A stretch of DNA of 43,621 bases, from positions 1 to 43,621 of the forward strand of contig CANTFK010000378.1 in the NCBI GenBank assembly GCA_947646735.1, given 5' to 3'. The notes under the pieces are model-generated. The model had not been told where the DNA came from. It did not search any database and worked only from the letters and a program-made list of their open reading frames with translations. Positions 39,983 to 43,621 of the stretch are shown one piece after another. The translations under genes and the position numbers were made by a program. The number at the start of each line of letters is the position of its first letter. Within the stretch, counting starts at the first letter, position 1. Source of the stretch: Peronospora farinosa (Eukaryota; Oomycota; Peronosporomycetes; Peronosporales; Peronosporaceae).

Positions 39983-40990
39983 CTACTGGGAGTTGACGTT
40001 TTCCCCTGCGGTGCTCGCCTTTTGGCTAGGAGCAGGGTTTCGGCTCTGCCGATTTGAACGTTTCTTTCGCAACGAACAGCTAGGGCGGAGATGCCTAGTG
40101 CTTCCGCACATGTAACATCCGTAGATGTAACCTTGCTGCTCAGCAGCTTGAAGCTCAGCTTCTTCAGCATGGCTGAGGTCCATGGGTTCCGCCCTGTTAG
40201 AGGTATTTGATTGATACCAGGGCAGACCATATCGAGCAGATTTAAAATTAAATTCAGCGTTAAACGCTATGCTCACTGCCTCTTCGAAAGTCGAAGGCTG
40301 GACACGGAAAACTTCCGTCCTGGCGACCCCAGTGCGAAGTCCTTCCATAAAAATGGTTACTCGTACTTCCTCTGCCAGAGGGTCCTGCTGCATAGCAGCA
40401 ATGAGAGTTCTCAACTCTTGGACATAGTCCGACAATTCTTTCTTACCCTGTCGGGTAGCTAAGAAGCGTGAGCGCACACGATAAGCCTGATTAGGCGGTG
40501 CTCACACACAAGTTAATTGCTTTCTAAGCATTTCCCATGTGGGGAATGCAGCATTTACAGAGACATCGCTCGTTAGATCCCACTCTCTAGCTCTTCCACC
40601 GAGCTTCGAAATGGCCAAGCCAACTCGTTGCTTGTCTGACACAAGCATGGCGGCATCCATTGCCATTTCAACTTCTCGGATCCAGAGGAGAAGATTTTCT
40701 CCCTCCATTCCCTCAAAGGTCTTCACGTTTAAAACAAGTGGGCGAGCCTTTGGCTCTGCATCGGGCACAGGTACCGGAATGTACTGTGTAGGCTCAGCTG
40801 AAGCTGCCTGGTCATGGACTTGCCCGAGGAGCCTTGCTTCATAACTCATAAAGGCCTCAAGACGAGCATTTAAAACCTCGGGGCCTTGGGCCAAAAGGGC
40901 CTCGATTTGATCAGGCCCGACGAACGCAGATAATTTATCTAATGCGAGTCGTTGCGCCTCAGAGAGGTAATTTTGATTCTCCATCCTCAC
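39983..40990 (-). pseudogene. E: Gag with zinc knuckle (one stop)
   Basis: ATG at 40990 ([20 protein letters not shown]). Capsid-like parts are [20 protein letters not shown] and [19 protein letters not shown] single TGA at 40502-40504 interrupts the frame, which continues as RSRFLATRQGKKELSDYVQE and ends after a CCHC knuckle (CYMCGSTRHLRPSC). Gag is the RNA-packaging structural protein. Confidence 0.85.
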
Positions 40991-41030
40991 AGAGGGTCAG
41001 TATTCAAAGACTCAGGTGTAGGATTGACTA

Positions 41031-41044
41031 CAAGTGCTACCAAG
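41031..41044 (-). other. E: primer binding site
   Basis: On the minus strand the 5' LTR ends CCGCTACA, followed after two bases by TGGTAGCACTTG. TGGTAGCA complements the 3' end of eukaryotic initiator tRNA-Met; the ninth base differs. Confidence 0.8.
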
Positions 41045-41685
41045 TGTAGCGGAGCTGCACAGCTCTTTAGCCAGAGGAAGACTTTAGGCTGGAAGCCTCT
41101 TAGTTCTAGAGAACTAAATAGAGTTTAGGCTAAAAGCCACTTAGTTCTAAGGAACTAATTAAACGACTTAAAGTCACCCTATTCTAAGGAACTAGGAAAG
41201 AGAATTTTAGTCAGTCAAGCAATAAGCTTAAGGTTCAAAGAACCAACGCACAGAGTGCAAGAACAAGCTAGAAGCTTAAAGGTTCAGAGAACCAACGCAC
41301 GAAGTGCACAAGAGAACAAGTCAGAACGACTTGCGTTCTTAAACTCAAAATGAGAACTGATTATATTTATGCTTTAAGATTTAATGAATAGTCCTACTCT
41401 AAGTACACTACACTAGATTAATTACTATAATAGTAATTATTATATGCAGACTTTGCTATTGAACGACGTATCGTCTAAACATCTGTGTATGATGTACTTA
41501 GTACAGCGTTATGGATTTATCGAATCCTAATCGATAAGATACGGTATTACCGAATACCGTATCTTTAACGCTTAAACTTAATACCTCTCTAAAGAGAAGT
41601 ATCAAAATGCATTATATGCAATAAACAGGGAATTCAACCGTAAGCTCTCGGAAAGACGCTACAACCATCGTGTAACCCCGTTACA
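41045..41685 (-). repeat. E: 5' LTR (641 bp)
   Basis: Pairs with 33920-34560. The edges are fixed by the TG...CA ends, the equal length, the primer site on one side and the ACATA duplication on the other. Confidence 0.95.
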
Positions 41686-42032
41686 ACATATTCGGCTCTG
41701 TGGTTGATTGTGCGACTATTGTTTGACGTCTGGCAGCCCATGCGACAGCTTCAGATTCCATCATAAGCACAAATCCGGTGACACTTTTTCTTGAGTCGGG
41801 ATCTTTGCCCCAATCAGCATCACAATATCCAGTAATCTCAACATCTTTGTTTGCTCCCATATCTCGTATGTATCTTATGCCGGTTTGTAGTGTACCAGAT
41901 AGGTATCGCAATACTCGCTTGACGGCTCCGCAGTGTTTTCGCGATGGGTTGCTCACAAAACGGCTCAAGTAGCCCACTGCATACGCAATATCTGGCCTTG
42001 TAGTAGTCGCCAAGTACATCAACGATCCAATA
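41686..42032 (-). pseudogene. H: Copia RNase H fragment
   Basis: IGSLMYLATTTRPDIAYAVG, GYLSRFVSNPSRKHCGAVKR, VLRYLSGTLQTGIRY, CDADWGKDPDSRKSVTGFV and VAWAARRQTIVAQSTTE are the Copia pol end blocks in order on the minus strand. Element E interrupts it at 41685, and its next residues are at 33894-33919, one base out of frame. It begins abruptly at the GCCCTAA repeat. Confidence 0.9.
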
Positions 42033-42883
42033 GCCCTAAGGTCCAGTGCCGCTAGGGCAGCCTAGGACAATCCAAGGTGACCAGGTGGCCCAGGTGACCA
42101 GGTGGCCCAGGTGACCGGTGGACCCCAGGTAACCGGTTGACCCAATGTCACACGGTACCCCATGTGGCCAGGTGACCCAAGGTTATAGAAGGTACAAGGC
42201 TTCTCTAAAGTGCAGAGCCGGCACAAATCCCATGTCCTAAAAGATCCGGTTGTTCTTTCACAAGTTGACACGTGGTACCATCTAGAGCGAAAGGTAGGGT
42301 TAGACAAGAAAAGCGTACAGAGAGTAAGATAAATAAACACACTCGAATTTGCATTACACGTGACAGCTTGAAGCGCCCCTCCCAAGCTTTTCCGTCGCCT
42401 CATCTCTTCCGGGCGGGATACTCTTTCGCCCCCCGACGTCATCAGCTGTTAGACGGCTCAAGCTACGCAAGTTGAACCTCAGGATAGTTGTCCTGAGGTG
42501 TCAAGACTCTACGACCCGCTACAGGAAGCGGTTTCCCTATGGGGAAGAACACAAAGGGGTCCAAGGACCAAGAACAGTCATCCACCAAAGGGGTACATAG
42601 TACCAGGTCCATCGCTCTCGCCTCAGTCGATAGAGCACAAGAAACCAGGTCCCGAGTGAAGTATATCCACTCGGGGACCACCAAGTCCAAGTCCTATACA
42701 AAGACCAAGTCTTTAAGTCTTCTTCGTCAACCGAGGAGCAAGACTAGCCAAGCCGACGGGTACACAAGGTGAAACCCAGGGTTAACACAAAACGGTATCG
42801 GGGTACTCCCTACGTAAGTCGGCAGTCCGGCGCTGTGTGTGCTTGTGGTTCTCCTACGTTGTTTGAGAATCCACTCCACTACA
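42033..42883 (+). repeat. B: 3' LTR, main part (after insertion H)
   Basis: 42033-42475 is nearly identical to 5640-6092. 42476-42883 is the LTR right end missing from the 5' copy and resembles the right end of A's LTR (GTGAAGTATATCCACTCG, AGCCGACGGGTACACAAGGT, CAGTCCGGC). It ends CCACTCCACTACA, followed by CTAGT, the right target duplication (42884-42888). Confidence 0.85.
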
Positions 42884-43482
42884 CTAGTCTAAGTTTTTCC
42901 TTCTCTTGAATAAGCTAACGTTTTTTTCTGTTGCCGTTATTCCAGTGCTCAATGCGTTAGTTTAGCTTCCTCTGCCTTTTTTGTATGAGATATATCGAGA
43001 CATCTACTTACATATATGTTATTAGTATAGTCGGAGGGTGCCCCGTTACATCTACATTAATACGATGGTGCATACGTTGGAGGAAGTGTGCGCTTGAGTT
43101 TGGTCCAATGAGGTTCACCATATGCAGCACTTCGATTATTTTCCACTTAGACGGGAAAACATACGGAGAAAGCGGCCAATGTAGTGATATACATTTTGCC
43201 GAATGGGACTATCAGTGGAGCCATGATAATTAATTAGTAATACGAGGTATCTAATGTTTGAACTGGTAGCAATTAAAGTATACGATATTAGTGCAAAGTA
43301 CTATTTCATGAGATAATACCGAATTGAGCTTTTAATTGGCTTCTAAATTACTATACTTTTTCGGCTTACTTCATGCAAGTTAGTATGCGACGTGCTATGC
43401 GCCATTTTTCGGATACTCATACTATAGCCAAGTCATAACCTATCAGTGGTAACGTCCACACCCATTCAAATTAATATCTATC
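42884..43482. other. Right flank: possible end of Copia G LTR, then host non-coding DNA
   Basis: CTAGT at 42884-42888 is B's right target duplication. The next ~60 bp (to about 42947, TTCCAGTG) could be the end of the Copia LTR begun at 5308, whose inverted start would be TTCCAACA; this is weak. From there to 43482 the DNA is AT-rich with no supported gene. The ATAGCCAAGT motif at 43418-43446 is shared with the left flank and lies where a promoter for the next gene would be. Confidence 0.5.
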
Positions 43483-43621
43483 ATGGCCATCCCAACTAAA
43501 GCTGCTGTGTTCGTGTCTGCAGCCCCGTGCTTCAAAGCCTTCCGCGATGTGGAAGTATTGTCACAAACTGAAAGTACTTCTCCAAAGTTCATTGGTACGC
43601 ATAATGGCACGTTCCATTGCG
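43483..43621 (+). CDS. MYG1: MYG1-like (UPF0160) exonuclease, N-terminus, runs off the window
   Basis: ATG at 43483 starts a 46-residue frame open to the window edge. Residues 35-46 (KFIGTHNGTFHC) match the invariant N-terminal motif of the MYG1/UPF0160 family (I-G-T-H-x-G-T-F-H-C), which contains the first metal-binding residues of a DHH-type phosphoesterase. Family members in yeast and animals act as 3'-5' RNA exonucleases in nucleus/nucleolus and mitochondria. The first ~25 residues (MAIPTKAAVFVSAAPCFKAF) have basic residues, hydrophobics and no acids, compatible with a mitochondrial targeting sequence. It is the only host gene seen. It reads away from the transposon cluster, whose edge is about 0.6 kb upstream. 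Confidence 0.8.
   Translation, partial: MAIPTKAAVFVSAAPCFKAFRDVEVLSQTESTSPKFIGTHNGTFHC

Larger units (their letters stand above)
33920..41685 (-). mobile_element. Ty3/Gypsy element E, complete layout, minus strand
   Basis: 7766-bp element with two 641-bp LTRs, primer site, gag, protease, RT, RNase H, integrase, chromodomain, antisense accessory gene and purine tract. It is flanked by ACATA and is the deepest insertion in the stack (inside H, inside B). By eye the LTRs differ at ten positions. Gag-pol is broken by several stops and frameshifts, of which at least four are shared with element F, so E probably moved using proteins from other copies. Confidence 0.9.
30456..42032. mobile_element. 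Insertion H: scrambled Copia fragments in B's 3' LTR
   Basis: About 3.8 kb of Copia-derived pieces (11.6 kb with E nested inside) between 7-bp direct repeats GCCCTAA (30449-30455; 42033-42039). Pieces occur in both orientations and in non-canonical order: minus-strand pol spacer, RT, INT-RT linker, integrase preceded by RT fingers, mid-gag and RNase H; plus-strand gag N-terminus and gag C-terminus. Neither end is an LTR and no terminal inverted repeats are seen, so this is not a simple Copia insertion. Confidence 0.65.
5470..42883 (+). mobile_element. Ty3/Gypsy element B (host of the nested insertions)
   Basis: Element B can be followed as: 5' LTR part (5470-6092), gap filled by C (6093-9929), gag (9930-10689), insertion of A (10690-22723), rest of gag and pol (22724-27731), antisense gene (27988-30010), 3' LTR first part (30301-30455), insertion H with E inside (30456-42032), and rest of the 3' LTR (42033-42883). 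It belongs to the A lineage (dual RNase H, chromodomain, antisense gene) but has its own ~1-kb LTR family. CTAGT duplications at both edges support one insertion event later expanded by others. Confidence 0.75.

Noticed and set aside
42985..43233. 82-codon plus-strand open frame in the right flank
   Set aside because: No recognisable residues, AT-rich codons and no matching neighbour. It is probably chance and is left within the non-coding flank.
1..43621. RxLR or Crinkler effector genes
   Set aside because: Looked for because oomycete repeat-rich regions often hold effectors. No open frame has a signal peptide followed by an RxLR-EER or LFLAK-type motif.
1..43621. tRNA or rRNA genes
   Set aside because: No cloverleaf-like stretch with conserved A/B-box sequence was seen. 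The tRNA-like matches are only the short primer binding sites.

Overview
The window is eukaryotic, almost certainly oomycete and probably a Phytophthora-like Peronosporales genome. This is inferred from the retrotransposon families (Ty3/Gypsy elements with chromodomains and, in one lineage, a second RNase H; Ty1/Copia fragments) and not from a species marker. Apart from about 450 bp at the left end and about 0.7 kb at the right end, nearly all of it is a stack of LTR retrotransposons inserted into one another. One host gene is visible. It starts at 43483, runs off the right edge, and looks like the N-terminus of a MYG1 (UPF0160) exonuclease.

Layout. 1-451: GATC-rich non-coding DNA with a 26-bp tandem repeat and a motif that recurs just upstream of the MYG1-like gene. 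452-4770 (+): gypsy element F, 5'-truncated, with a decayed 3' LTR. 4771-5469 (+): 3' end of a Copia element (G), RNase H and start of its LTR. 5470-42883 (+): gypsy element B, bounded by CTAGT target duplications and filled with later insertions. Inside B are: part of gypsy C (6093-9929, -); a complete ~12-kb gypsy A (10690-22723, +), which sits in B's gag and is flanked by ACCA; and a block of scrambled Copia pieces (H, 30456-42032) between 7-bp GCCCTAA repeats in B's 3' LTR. H itself contains a complete gypsy E (33920-41685, -; 641-bp LTRs, ACATA duplication). From 42889 the sequence returns to Copia/host DNA and MYG1.

Coding content. All elements carry gag and pol remnants in the usual Ty3/Gypsy order (gag, protease, RT, RNase H, integrase, chromodomain), and every one is broken by stops or frameshifts. 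A and B have two RNase H domains. In the first the catalytic Asp residues are replaced; the second (archaeal/plant-like type) has an intact catalytic set in A. C, E and F are a separate lineage with a single RNase H, and C and E have a TGGTAGCA primer site.

Most interesting feature. In every element whose 3' end is present (A, B, E, F) the stretch between the pol end and the 3' LTR carries a gene on the opposite strand to gag-pol, starting about 50-300 nt inside the 3' LTR. Its product has a long coiled coil plus Ser/Pro-rich or basic segments. The A and B versions are recognisably related to each other, as are the E and F versions. In A the antisense frame runs 626 codons with only two stops. 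In E and F it overlaps the chromodomain on the other strand and stays open where the sense frame is broken. Antisense accessory genes are known in plant Tat-lineage gypsy elements. Here they occur together with the second RNase H in the A/B lineage, and independently in the E/F lineage.
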